Source: Klebsiella pneumoniae
Lineage (GTDB): Bacteria > Pseudomonadota > Gammaproteobacteria > Ga0077536
Length of the DNA: 64,000 nt
Reading direction: 5' to 3'
Assembly (NCBI GenBank): GCA_945862315.1
Contig: CAMAXW010000018.1
Coordinates: forward strand, 1-64,000
A model generated the notes under the pieces. The model searched no databases. It was not told where the DNA came from and was given only the letters and a program-made list of their open reading frames with translations. The translations under genes and the position numbers were made by a program. This document shows positions 35,828 through 44,215 of this stretch, piece by piece; the first letter of the stretch is position 1, and every line of letters begins with the position of its first letter.

Positions 35828-37453
35828 ATGCTCGGCACCGTTCACGCCTTCTTCGACCGTCATTTGCCAGCCTTGCTGCGCGAACTGCGCTGGTCCTACC
35901 TACCCCCCCTGATGGTGTATTTGGCGGCCGGCATCTCTGGTCTTACCGGCATCGTCGGCACCTTTTTTATCAAAGACTATCTCGATTTGTCGGCGGCCTT
36001 TTTGGCTGCCGTTGGCTTTTGGGCCGGCATTCCCTGGGCGCTCAAAGTGCCGATGGGTCATTTTGTGGATTTGATTTGGCGCTACAAAGCCGCCCTAGTG
36101 GTGTTGGGGGCCAGCCTCATCGCCGCCAGCCTCCTCATCATGATTGGCCTCATCACCCGCCCCAGCGCCATGGCGAGCGTCATGCCCAGCAGCTGGTGGT
36201 TTGTGCTCAGCGCGCTGCTCTCACCCGTGGGTTATATGACCCAAGACACCGTCGCCGACGCGATGACGGTCGAGGCGGTGCCGCGCGTCGATAGCCGTGG
36301 CGTAGCCATACCCCTCGCCGAGCGCCGCCGCATGAATACCACGCTCCAAACGCTAGGGCGGGTGGCCATTATCGGCGGTGGGGTGTTGGTGTCGGTCCTC
36401 AACGTCGTGTTGTTTACAGGGGCAGAAAGCCTGTCGGCAGCGGCAAAAATGGCTATTTATGCGCAGATTTATGCCTATGCCCTCCTGATCCCCGTGGTTT
36501 CAGTGCTGGGGGTGGCGGTCGCCGCCGGGCTCCGGCACCGGCAGTGGCAGCGGCTCGCCGCGCAGGGTTTGAGCGCTGCGGCCATCCTCAATTTACTCGA
36601 TGATCGCGGGGCGGCAGCCACGCCGAACTGGTGGATTTTGGGCGGCAGCGTGGTTTTTTTAGGACTGACCCTGAGCATCGGTCTCTCCACGCTGGTCTAC
36701 GCGCAAGAGCTTATCTTTGCCGGCTCCTTGTTGGTCATTGGCACTTTAATGTGGCGGCTACTGCGCGAACTCGAAGACGAAGCCAGACGCACCCTGCTCG
36801 GCACGGCGATCGTTATTTTTGTTTTTCGCGCGATGCCCGGGCCGGGCGCCGGTTCCACCTGGTGGATGATCGATGAACTCGGCTTCGACCAAAGCTTTCT
36901 CGCCCGCCTGTCGCTGGTCGCCAGTGTGCTCACCCTGGTGGGGTTATTTGCTTTTCGCCGGCTCATGGCCGAGCGTTCGTTGGCCTATATCGTGGGTGGC
37001 TTGACACTCGTCAGTTTCATCCTCGGCCTGCCCACGCTGGCCATGTACTACGGCCTGCATGTGTGGACCGCAGCCCACACCGGCGGGTTTGTCGATGCGC
37101 GGTTTATTGCGCTGGTGGACACGGCGTTGGAGTCGCCGTTGGGACAAATTTCCATGGTGCCGCTGCTGGCATGGATCGCCAACTCTGCACCCGCACATTT
37201 AAAGGCTACTTATTTTGCGGTCATGGCATCGTTTACCAATCTCGCGCTCTCCGCCTCCCAGCTGGGCACCCGCTACCTGAACGAAATTTTTATCGTGGTC
37301 CGCGAAATGCGCGATCCCCTCACCCACGCCGTCACCACCACAGCCGATTATAGTGCGCTGGGTGGGCTGTTGATCTGCGTGCTGGGTGGCGGCCTCGTGT
37401 TGCCTTTTGTGGCTATTCTTGGGTGTCGCGTCGCGGGTCTGCGCAGCGCCTAG
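35828..37453 (+). CDS. BT1/FBT-like major-facilitator transporter
   Basis: Membrane carrier of 541 residues with about 12 hydrophobic segments. The signatures WALKVPMGHFVD (segment 2 loop) and GYMTQDTVADAMTVEAVPR recall the BT1 group of folate-biopterin transporters, which are MFS carriers. A loop of about 40 residues lies between segments 6 and 7. The gene is divergent from the SMR gene across 109 bases. It may bring in a substrate for the neighbouring amidase operon, but folate-like transport is equally possible. Confidence 0.75.
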   Translation: MLGTVHAFFDRHLPALLRELRWSYLPPLMVYLAAGISGLTGIVGTFFIKDYLDLSAAFLAAVGFWAGIPWALKVPMGHFVDLIWRYKAALVVLGASLIAASLLIMIGLITRPSAMASVMPSSWWFVLSALLSPVGYMTQDTVADAMTVEAVPRVDSRGVAIPLAERRRMNTTLQTLGRVAIIGGGVLVSVLNVVLFTGAESLSAAAKMAIYAQIYAYALLIPVVSVLGVAVAAGLRHRQWQRLAAQGLSAAAILNLLDDRGAAATPNWWILGGSVVFLGLTLSIGLSTLVYAQELIFAGSLLVIGTLMWRLLRELEDEARRTLLGTAIVIFVFRAMPGPGAGSTWWMIDELGFDQSFLARLSLVASVLTLVGLFAFRRLMAERSLAYIVGGLTLVSFILGLPTLAMYYGLHVWTAAHTGGFVDARFIALVDTALESPLGQISMVPLLAWIANSAPAHLKATYFAVMASFTNLALSASQLGTRYLNEIFIVVREMRDPLTHAVTTTADYSALGGLLICVLGGGLVLPFVAILGCRVAGLRSA

Positions 37454-37454
37454 A

Positions 37455-37479
37455 CAGCTCAGCTCAGCTCAGCTCAGCC
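37455..37479. repeat. Tandem 5-base repeat (CAGCT)
   Basis: Five near-perfect copies of CAGCT just after the BT1-like gene stop (the last copy reads CAGCC). It could vary by slippage, but it lies between genes, about 50 bases before the ribosome-binding site of the downstream GST, so a phase-variation role is not supported beyond possible effects on the leader. Confidence 0.8.
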
Positions 37480-37530
37480 CATCCTCACACGGGCCGGCGC
37501 GCGGCTCATCACCAGCACAAGGATTTCCCC

Positions 37531-38259
37531 ATGGCGTTTGAATTTTTCTACTGGCCTACCATTCAAGGCCGCGGCGAATTTGTCCGCATTGCCCTAGAAG
37601 ACGCTGGCGCCGCCTATATCGATGTCGCCCGCAAACCCGAAGCGCTGGGCGGCGGGGTGGCGGCCTTACTGCAAGCGCTGCGGGATCCCAACGCAGAACA
37701 CCCCCCGTACGCGCCACCCTTCCTCAGAGATGGGGCACGAGTGATTTCGCAGTCCGCGAATATCCTGCGCTACCTGGGTCCCAAAATTGGCCTCGCGCCG
37801 AGCGACGAGGCAGGGTGCGAATGGGCGCACCAACTGCAGTTGGTGATCACCGACCTCATCAAAGAAGTGCACGACACTCACCATCCGCTCGCCGCCAACT
37901 GGTATTACGACGAGCAAAAACCCGAGGCGCTGCGCTACACGCAGCATTTTCTCGCCCAACGCCTGCCCGGCTATCTCGCCTATTTTGAACGTGTGTTGGC
38001 GCGTAATAGCCACGGCCCCGGCCATTTGGTCGGCAATGCCATCAGCTATGTGGATACCTCGATGTTCCAGATGGTCGAGGGTCTGCGGTATGCCTTCCCC
38101 AAGGCCATGGCGCGCGCAGAGAACGCCCTGCCCCTGCTCATCGCACTGCATGACCGGGTGGCCCAGCGGCCCAAACTCGCGGCGTACTTGGCTTCGAGCC
38201 GACGCATTGCGTTTAACGAGCACGGGATTTTTCGCCACTACCCAGAACTAGACGCCTAA
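37531..38259 (+). CDS. Glutathione S-transferase family protein
   Basis: GST of 242 residues with the opening FEFFYWPTIQGRGEFVRIALEDAGAAY of sigma/beta-like members, the thioredoxin-fold segment FLRDGARVISQSANILRYLG (glutathione contact Gln-Ser) and a helical C-terminal domain. An AAGGA lies about 7 bases before the ATG; the longer frame begins inside the upstream gene and passes through the CAGCT repeat. The glyoxalase-fold gene follows after 38 bases, so the two may act together in removal of reactive carbonyl or electrophile products. Confidence 0.88.
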   Translation: MAFEFFYWPTIQGRGEFVRIALEDAGAAYIDVARKPEALGGGVAALLQALRDPNAEHPPYAPPFLRDGARVISQSANILRYLGPKIGLAPSDEAGCEWAHQLQLVITDLIKEVHDTHHPLAANWYYDEQKPEALRYTQHFLAQRLPGYLAYFERVLARNSHGPGHLVGNAISYVDTSMFQMVEGLRYAFPKAMARAENALPLLIALHDRVAQRPKLAAYLASSRRIAFNEHGIFRHYPELDA

Positions 38260-38297
38260 CGGCCACTCAATCCAGCCACCAACAGGGAGCTATTACC

Positions 38298-38801
38298 ATG
38301 ATCAGGGGCGTCCATCACGTTTCGTTGTCGACCCGCAATTTCGAGGGGCTGCTGCATTTTTATCGTGACCTGCTGGGCCTGCCCTTCGCGACCAGCTACG
38401 ACTGGCAGCGCGGCAGCACAGCGGCCGATCAAGTGGTGGGTCTCACCGATTCAGCCGTCAGAACGGCGTTGCTCAAGGCCGGCAATACCTTTGTGGAAAT
38501 CTTCGAATATCTTCATCCGCTGGGCTTGCCGCCGTTAGCCGGGCGACGAGCCTGCGATGCGGGCATCACCCATATCTGTTTTGATGTGATCGACGTCATC
38601 GGCGAATACACCCGCTTATGTGCTGCGGGAGTTGAATTTCACACCGCGCCGATCGACATCGGTGGGGTGGTGCGCACCACTTACGGACGCGATCCCGATG
38701 GCAATATCTTCGAACTGCAAGAAGTCATCGCCGCCGGGCTGCCGCTGGACCTCGCCACGCTAGTGCCCGGACTAACCCCAGCCTGCGGCCCGTCAACCTG
38801 A
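38298..38801 (+). CDS. VOC superfamily (glyoxalase/dioxygenase fold) protein
   Basis: A 167-residue metal-binding protein with two beta-alpha-beta-beta-beta units. It opens with IRGVHHVSLSTRNFEGLLHFYRDLLGLPF, where His6 or His7 is a likely metal ligand, and has HICFDVIDV and GRDPDGNIFELQE, the usual closing Glu ligand. Reaction unknown: lactoylglutathione lyase, methylmalonyl-CoA epimerase and ring-cleavage types share the fold. Follows the GST gene. About 260 bases without a gene come after it. Confidence 0.88.
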   Translation: MIRGVHHVSLSTRNFEGLLHFYRDLLGLPFATSYDWQRGSTAADQVVGLTDSAVRTALLKAGNTFVEIFEYLHPLGLPPLAGRRACDAGITHICFDVIDVIGEYTRLCAAGVEFHTAPIDIGGVVRTTYGRDPDGNIFELQEVIAAGLPLDLATLVPGLTPACGPST

Positions 38802-39060
38802 ACCAGCACACTCAGCGCTGCGGGCTAGTTGGCTGCGTCCTACCTCACCCAGCAACCAGTAAGATAGGCTGCGGTTTACGCGCCTCGAACCCAAGGCCTA
38901 GCAAAACACCGGCGGGATGTGGCGACGCCAAACACCCACGAGGCATGCTCGCCAGCCTTGGGACTCGCCGCGTTTCGAACCGCCACCCGGCGCGTTGCCA
39001 CAGCGCACCGCACGGGGGATTTTACCGCCAGTCACACGCCGCCAAGAGCACTCACGCACG

Positions 39061-40230
39061 ATGAATTCCACCTCCGCTGTCTTCCTGATTTTTGTGATTT
39101 TCGCGGGTGCCGCGGTGCTCGCAACCCTCGCGCTCTTGGCGCGCCAGGCGATGATCGTCGCCTATTTGTTAGTCGGCGTGATCCTCGGCCCATCTGGCTT
39201 GGGAGTGGTGAATAACGCCGCGTGGCTGCAGGATATCGCCGACATCGGCATCCTGTTTTTGCTCTACCTGTTGGGGCTCAACATGGTGCCTACCCAGTTG
39301 CTGAAGATGCTCCGCGAGGCCACGGTCGTCACCTGCTTAAGTTCGCTCGTGTTCTTTTGTGGCGGCGTGGCGGTAGCGCTGGCTTATGGCTTTTTGCCCC
39401 ATGAAGCCCTCGTTATGGGGGCCGCGATGATGTTTTCCAGCACCATCATTGGACTGAAATTGCTGCCCACGACCACGCTGCACCACCAACATACCGGGCA
39501 GGTGATGATCAGCGTGCTGCTGTTGCAAGATTTGCTGGCCATTGTGGTGCTGATGGGACTGCAAGCCAGCGCCATCAGCCACCCGAACGCCCTCACTTTC
39601 GGCCTCCAGCTCTTGGCCTTGCCGGTGTTAATTGGCGTGGCCTACGGGCTGGAGCGATGGGTTTTAGAACCCCTGCTGAGGCGTTTTGACCAGATTCAGG
39701 AATATCTGTTTCTACTGGTGATTGCGTGGTGTTTAGCGCTCGCGGAGTTGGCCCATCGTCTGGGGCTCTCTCACGAGATTGGCGCATTTATCGCCGGCGT
39801 CGCCCTGGCGAACTGCCCGGTGTCGTTGTTCATCGCGGATAGCTTGCGGCCACTCCGCGATTTCTTTCTGATTCTGTTTTTTTTCTCGGTGGGCGCGAGT
39901 CTCGAACTGGGCTTACTGGCGCAGACCCTGCTGCCGGCCATCACGCTGGCGGCGTTGATGTTGGCCACCAAACCGTGGGTGTTTCGGCAGTTATTCCTGC
40001 GCGAAGGAGAAACCCTGGCGCTCGCCCGTGAAGCCGGCGCGCGTTTGGGTCAGGTTGGCGAATTTAGTTTGCTGGTCGCGGTGCTGGCGACCCAAATTGG
40101 CTTGCTGGGAAGCCTAGCCTCGAATGTGCTCCAGCTGGCCGTCGTGATCACTCTTGTGGTGTCGAGCTATATCATCGTCATGCACTATCCCACGCCCATG
40201 GCGGTGCGCGACGAACTGCGCCGCGACTGA
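39061..40230 (+). CDS. CPA2-family K+/H+ (or Na+/H+) antiporter, no RCK domain
   Basis: Inner-membrane cation/proton antiporter of 389 residues with about 12 hydrophobic segments. It begins with VFLIFVIFAGAAVLATLALLARQ and has the CPA2 marks YLLVGVILGPSGLG, LLLQDLLAIVVL (Asp of the ion path) and HEIGAFIAGVALA. Unlike KefB/KefC it ends after the membrane part, with no RCK/TrkA-N regulatory domain. The ATG at 39061 starts the first helix; the longer open frame to 38917 adds 48 non-homologous residues. No strong ribosome-binding site is seen. Confidence 0.9.
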   Translation: MNSTSAVFLIFVIFAGAAVLATLALLARQAMIVAYLLVGVILGPSGLGVVNNAAWLQDIADIGILFLLYLLGLNMVPTQLLKMLREATVVTCLSSLVFFCGGVAVALAYGFLPHEALVMGAAMMFSSTIIGLKLLPTTTLHHQHTGQVMISVLLLQDLLAIVVLMGLQASAISHPNALTFGLQLLALPVLIGVAYGLERWVLEPLLRRFDQIQEYLFLLVIAWCLALAELAHRLGLSHEIGAFIAGVALANCPVSLFIADSLRPLRDFFLILFFFSVGASLELGLLAQTLLPAITLAALMLATKPWVFRQLFLREGETLALAREAGARLGQVGEFSLLVAVLATQIGLLGSLASNVLQLAVVITLVVSSYIIVMHYPTPMAVRDELRRD

Positions 40231-40301
40231 GACCCGCGGTTGCGCCGTGTGCGGCCGGCGACGGGTGCGCCCGCACCCAGCCGCAGAATTTTAGCCGGTG
40301 A

Positions 40302-40934
40302 TCAACCGCAAACCACACCCGTGCCGCCCAAACCGCAGTAGCCACCAGGATTTTTGGCCAAATACTGCTGGTGATAGTCTTCGGCGTAGAAGAACTCGGG
40401 TGCCGCCACAATTTCGGTCGTAATGGCCCCAAAACCGGCCGCCTGTAGCGCGCGTGCGAACGCTGTTTGGCTCGCCTCACTCAAGCGACTTTGCTGGGCG
40501 TTGCACGCATAAATGCCCGAGCGGTATTGGGTGCCTACATCGTTCCCCTGCTGCATGCCTTGGGTGGGGTTATGCGATTCCCAGAACACTTTGAGTAGGC
40601 TCTCGAAAGTCGTCACGGCGGGATCAAACACCACCCGCACTACTTCGTTATGGCCGGTCATACCACTACACACTTCCTGATAGCTGGGGTTAGGCGTGTA
40701 GCCACCCGCATATCCCACCGCGGTCGAGAAAATCCCCGGCAACTGCCAGAACTTGCGCTCGGCACCCCAGAAACAACCCAAGCCGAACAGCGCCAATTCT
40801 GCGCCCGCCGGAAACGGTGGCAGCAGTTTGGTGCCCAACACAAAATGTCGATCGACGATGCGCACGGCTTCGGCACGCCCCGGCAGGGCGTGGTTCGGCG
40901 AAGGTAATTCCGATTTTTTTTGTAACCCAAACAT
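40302..40934 (-). CDS. msrA: Peptide-methionine (S)-S-oxide reductase
   Basis: Repairs oxidised methionine. The 210-residue protein has Cys54 in GCFWGAE as nucleophile, the GYAGG and [12 protein letters not shown] blocks, [20 protein letters not shown] and YHQQYL, and two C-terminal Cys (GYCGLGG and VVCG) that can act as resolving residues. An N-terminal extension of about 45 residues before the catalytic domain matches the E. coli type. A GGAGG lies 9 bases before the ATG at 40932-40934; a second ATG two codons upstream is less well placed. No msrB is adjacent. Confidence 0.95.
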   Translation of the reverse strand: MFGLQKKSELPSPNHALPGRAEAVRIVDRHFVLGTKLLPPFPAGAELALFGLGCFWGAERKFWQLPGIFSTAVGYAGGYTPNPSYQEVCSGMTGHNEVVRVVFDPAVTTFESLLKVFWESHNPTQGMQQGNDVGTQYRSGIYACNAQQSRLSEASQTAFARALQAAGFGAITTEIVAAPEFFYAEDYHQQYLAKNPGGYCGLGGTGVVCG

Positions 40935-41065
40935 TGGCAAAAGCCTCCCACGTTAGATACCCATCGTGGCACGATGGCCGCTCGCCCCCCGAAAATCAAG
41001 ATCACAAGCCATGAACCAGCCCTCTCCTCCCAGCGTAACCCCTCTCATCACCTGCGAGCTTGCGC

Positions 41066-41596
41066 ATGCGCCCCTACATCGTCCTCGTCCTCTGGATGCT
41101 CGCCATGCAAACTGAAGCCTGCCCAACGAGTCTGGATTTCTCCTTCCGCCCACTGCTGGCGAGTGCGCCGGTGAAGCTATGCGACGAATACGCCGGCAAA
41201 GTCGTGTTGGTCGTCAACACGGCCAGCCAATGCGGTTTCACCTCCCAGTACGAGGGGCTGGAAAAGCTATACCAAGAACTGCGCGGGCGGGGTTTCGTGG
41301 TGTTGGGCTTTCCCTCCAATGATTTCGGCGGCCAGGAGCCCGGCAGCGAAGCCGACATTCAAAAATTTTGTCGCTCCATCTATGGCATCCAATTCCCGAT
41401 GTTCGAGAAGACCTCGGTTAAAAAGGGCCAAGCCAATCCGCTGTTTGCGCACCTCGCCGCGGTCACTGGCACCGCACCCCGCTGGAACTTTTATAAATAC
41501 TTGATAGACCGCGAAGGTCGCGTGGTCGAGGCGTACAGCAGCATCACCGGACCTTCCTCCGGGCGCTTGCGCCAACGCATTGACGAGCTGCTCTGA
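41066..41596 (+). CDS. Exported glutathione peroxidase-family protein
   Basis: A 176-residue thioredoxin-fold peroxidase with a signal peptide-like start (MRPYIVLVLWMLAMQTEA) and a predicted periplasmic mature part. The peroxidatic Cys is Cys56 in NTASQCGFTSQYEGL. The second block reads FPSNDFGGQEPG, so the second Cys is Ser and the usual catalytic Gln is Asp; the Trp-Asn pair is kept in RWNFYKYL. Members with this PSNDFGGQ block form a proteobacterial subgroup. Without a resolving Cys it may rely on external thiols. A TTG at 41060 is an alternative start. Divergent from msrA, which fits an oxidative-damage pair. Confidence 0.88.
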   Translation: MRPYIVLVLWMLAMQTEACPTSLDFSFRPLLASAPVKLCDEYAGKVVLVVNTASQCGFTSQYEGLEKLYQELRGRGFVVLGFPSNDFGGQEPGSEADIQKFCRSIYGIQFPMFEKTSVKKGQANPLFAHLAAVTGTAPRWNFYKYLIDREGRVVEAYSSITGPSSGRLRQRIDELL

Positions 41597-41656
41597 GGCG
41601 TCAGGCGACGGCGGTGCTACCATGGCACCGCCATTGTCTTACTTAAAAGGTTGCCC

Positions 41657-42910
41657 TTGTTTCGCCCCTTGCCACTCTTCATTGCGACACGCTACCTGCG
41701 TGCCAAACGTAAAAACCGCTTCGCCTCGCTGGTGACGGGCGTGTCCGTGGCGGGCATTGGGCTGGGTGTGGCGGTGCTCATTATTGTGCTGTCGGTGATG
41801 AATGGCTTTGAACGCGAGATCTCCGCGCGCATTCTGGGCATGACCGCAGACGCCACCGTGTTTGGCTCCCCGGCCGATCTGCGCAACTGGCCCGCGCTTG
41901 CCCAACAACTCGAGCGCGATCCCCAAGTGGTGGCGGTACGGCCGTTTGTGCGCGGCAGTGGCATGTTGAGCGTGCGCGGCAAAGTGCGGGGCATTGTGGT
42001 GTATGGCGTACCGGCGCAAGGCGAAGGCGCGGTCTCAGAATTAGAACACTACCTGCGCGACGTCACGCTAGCAGCACTCACTCGCCCAGAGCGACCCGCG
42101 GGCATTATTCTGGGACACACGCTGGCCGATGACCTCGGCGTACACCCCGGTGATCTGGTCACGCTCATCTCGCCACAATGGGATAACGCCCAACAACTGG
42201 GTCTGCCCGCCTACGAGCGGCTGGTGAGTGTGGGCGATTTTCAAGCGGGCATGCATGAGTTTGATTCCGCTTTCGGGATCATGGCGATGAGCGAAGCGGC
42301 GAGAATTTTTAAGCTCGACGGCACCGTGTCGGGCCTACGCATCAAACTCAAGGACTCGCGCTTAGCACCCGCCGTCGCGGCAGCCATAGGCCAGCAGCTT
42401 GGTCCGAATTTTCTAGTGATCGACTGGACCCGCTATCACCGTAATTTCTTTCTGGCGATCAAATCGCAGAAACGCATAATGTTCGTGATTTTATCGATCA
42501 TCGTGGCTGTCGCCGCGTTCAACGTCGTGGCCTCGATGATCATGATCGTCAAAGAAAAGCAACGCGACATCGCGATTCTGCGCACCTTAGGACTGACGCC
42601 CATCAGCGTGCTGTGCGCCTTCTTGTTGCAGGGTGCCATCGTCACCGGCTTGGGGGTGGGGTTGGGGGTTGGCTTAGGCCTGTTGGGGGCGGATTATGCC
42701 AACGACTTCATGCATCTCGTGGAGCATATTTTTGGCATTCAGTTCATCAAGCCCGATGTTTATTACATCAATTATCTACCCACCGAAGTGCGCCTCAGCG
42801 ACGCTTTGGGGGTGGCTTTGGCCACCTTCACCATCTGCGTTATTGCCACCCTCTACCCCGCTTGGCGGGCGGCCCAAATTGCCCCGGTAGATGCGCTGCG
42901 CTACGAGTGA
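41657..42910 (+). CDS. lolC: Lipoprotein-releasing ABC transporter permease (LolC/LolE family)
   Basis: Inner-membrane permease that frees lipoproteins for LolA. The 417-residue protein has four membrane segments: one near the N terminus (GVSVAGIGLGVAVLIIVLSVMNGF) and three in the C-terminal half, around a periplasmic domain with the LolC-type segments (GTVSGLRIKLKD). FIATRYLRAKRKNRFASL is the family opening. I chose the TTG at 41657, six bases after an AAAAGG; a TTG at 41651 directly abuts that site. The lolD ATPase gene is not next to it: the following gene is on the other strand and abuts with no gap, so the partner must be elsewhere. Confidence 0.88.
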   Translation: MFRPLPLFIATRYLRAKRKNRFASLVTGVSVAGIGLGVAVLIIVLSVMNGFEREISARILGMTADATVFGSPADLRNWPALAQQLERDPQVVAVRPFVRGSGMLSVRGKVRGIVVYGVPAQGEGAVSELEHYLRDVTLAALTRPERPAGIILGHTLADDLGVHPGDLVTLISPQWDNAQQLGLPAYERLVSVGDFQAGMHEFDSAFGIMAMSEAARIFKLDGTVSGLRIKLKDSRLAPAVAAAIGQQLGPNFLVIDWTRYHRNFFLAIKSQKRIMFVILSIIVAVAAFNVVASMIMIVKEKQRDIAILRTLGLTPISVLCAFLLQGAIVTGLGVGLGVGLGLLGADYANDFMHLVEHIFGIQFIKPDVYYINYLPTEVRLSDALGVALATFTICVIATLYPAWRAAQIAPVDALRYE

Positions 42911-43918
42911 CTAGAACAACAAATAACTAAAAAAATCTGGATGCCAAGCCGCCCCGCGCGCCAGCACGAAACGCGTTAACTCGCGCAACAAACACCCCGA
43001 GGTGGCATGGATACTCGCATAAGGCTCTGGAAAAACACGCGGCAAACCGCCACCGGCGGGCGGGCTCAGCGCGATTAGCCGCGCGCGGGTCTGGGGATCA
43101 CTCAACTGCGCATGCACCGCCTCGTAGGCGCTGAGAAAACGCTCAAAACCCGCCGGGTCGAGCGGTTGCATCACCATGGCAATGCGCTCCAGCGGCGTCA
43201 GCGCCAGATGCGCGGCCAACCACTCTAGTTTCTCGCAGCCATGCGTACTGCTCGCGCCCAACAGCAGCAATAAACCGGCAAACGTGAGCAAGCGCGAACT
43301 GCGTAATTTTGCCTGCCGCAAATACCAGCCGTCGTCTTCGGTCGCGCCGAGCTTATATTGCTGCCAGCCCGCATAGGCGTGTAAGTAACGCGAGAGATCG
43401 TTAATCAGCAACGTCCACTGGGCATCCGCGTAATGACCTAGGTAATCGCCGGCATACCATTCCAGAACGCTGCGGCGCAACGCCCCAAACGCCGCCTCAC
43501 CGGTGACCGCGCGCGTATCCAGCAAGCAGGCCATGCGCCGACCAAAGATATCGGGGGTCTCCTCAAGGCTGCCGCGGTCTTGTGCGCGCAGCAGTGCCGC
43601 GGCACTCAACGTGGATCGATAGATGCCCGCCTGTTTGGGGGCGCGCAGCCCATAAGCCCCAACTTGGGCAAAAAACGCCTCCACCGGCCAAGGGGGATGG
43701 CCGAGCGGTGCCACCACAATGATGGCATCGCAGTCCGACTGGGTGTGAGCCTCGAGGCGCCCTAAGGATCCGGCGACTACCAAAGTAGACAAACTGGAGG
43801 ACGCTGAACACTCGGTACCCAAGCGCACCGCAAGTGCCTGCAGCGCCGTCAAGGTAGTCAGCGAGAAACCGCGACTGGCCGCGAGGGTCGGACTGTTCGA
43901 AAGGTCCAATGGGGACAT
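42911..43918 (-). CDS. Nucleotidyltransferase-domain protein (DUF294-like)
   Basis: A 335-residue soluble protein. Residues about 48-68 carry a polymerase-beta-type nucleotidyltransferase signature, GSLGRLEAHTQSDCDAIIVV, with Asp62 and Asp64 as metal ligands, as in DUF294 and GlnD-like enzymes. The remainder is helical with a Trp/Tyr-rich middle and no CBS or ACT domain that I can see. It could transfer AMP or UMP to a protein or small molecule; the target is unknown. It is tail-to-tail with lolC without any spacer. The 297 bases upstream are AT-rich. Confidence 0.75.
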   Translation of the reverse strand: MSPLDLSNSPTLAASRGFSLTTLTALQALAVRLGTECSASSSLSTLVVAGSLGRLEAHTQSDCDAIIVVAPLGHPPWPVEAFFAQVGAYGLRAPKQAGIYRSTLSAAALLRAQDRGSLEETPDIFGRRMACLLDTRAVTGEAAFGALRRSVLEWYAGDYLGHYADAQWTLLINDLSRYLHAYAGWQQYKLGATEDDGWYLRQAKLRSSRLLTFAGLLLLLGASSTHGCEKLEWLAAHLALTPLERIAMVMQPLDPAGFERFLSAYEAVHAQLSDPQTRARLIALSPPAGGGLPRVFPEPYASIHATSGCLLRELTRFVLARGAAWHPDFFSYLLF

Positions 43919-44215
43919 GGGGGAACACTCTTGGGGTCGTGCGGAGAAAAACGCCTGTAACGCCCTAGCAGACGAGACGTTGCGGGGCTTGACTGAAATC
44001 TCATAAAAAGCTAGAAAATCTCCTCTTAAATAATTTTATCTGTTAGCAAAGAGCCGTCGGGAAATCTGGTCCATGCGCACCCCGGCAGCACGCTTTTTGC
44101 ACACCGAGCAATAACCGCAAGGTGGCCCAATTAGTCCCTTCGTCTCGCGCGGGCACCGGTTATTACAATTTATAACCACGCCGGTTTCCGCGCGAACTCC
44201 TTGCCCCCGCCAGCC
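43919..44215. other. AT-rich intergenic region with an inverted repeat
   Basis: Spacer between avtA (whose transcription runs into it) and the nucleotidyltransferase gene (whose promoter must lie in it). No gene is seen. A 6-bp inverted repeat GGTTAT, 8-base loop, ATAACC lies at 44158-44177, 38 bases after the avtA stop, without a T-run. On the plus strand TTGACT and TAGAAA 17 bases apart near 43989-44017 look promoter-like but face no gene. Confidence 0.4.

Noticed and set aside
37455-37479. CAGCT repeat as a CRISPR or satellite
   Set aside because: The unit is 5 bases without spacers, so it is a simple tandem repeat.
44158-44177. GGTTAT/ATAACC inverted repeat as an avtA terminator
   Set aside because: The stem is only 6 bp and AT-containing with an 8-base loop and no T-run; recorded only in the spacer description.
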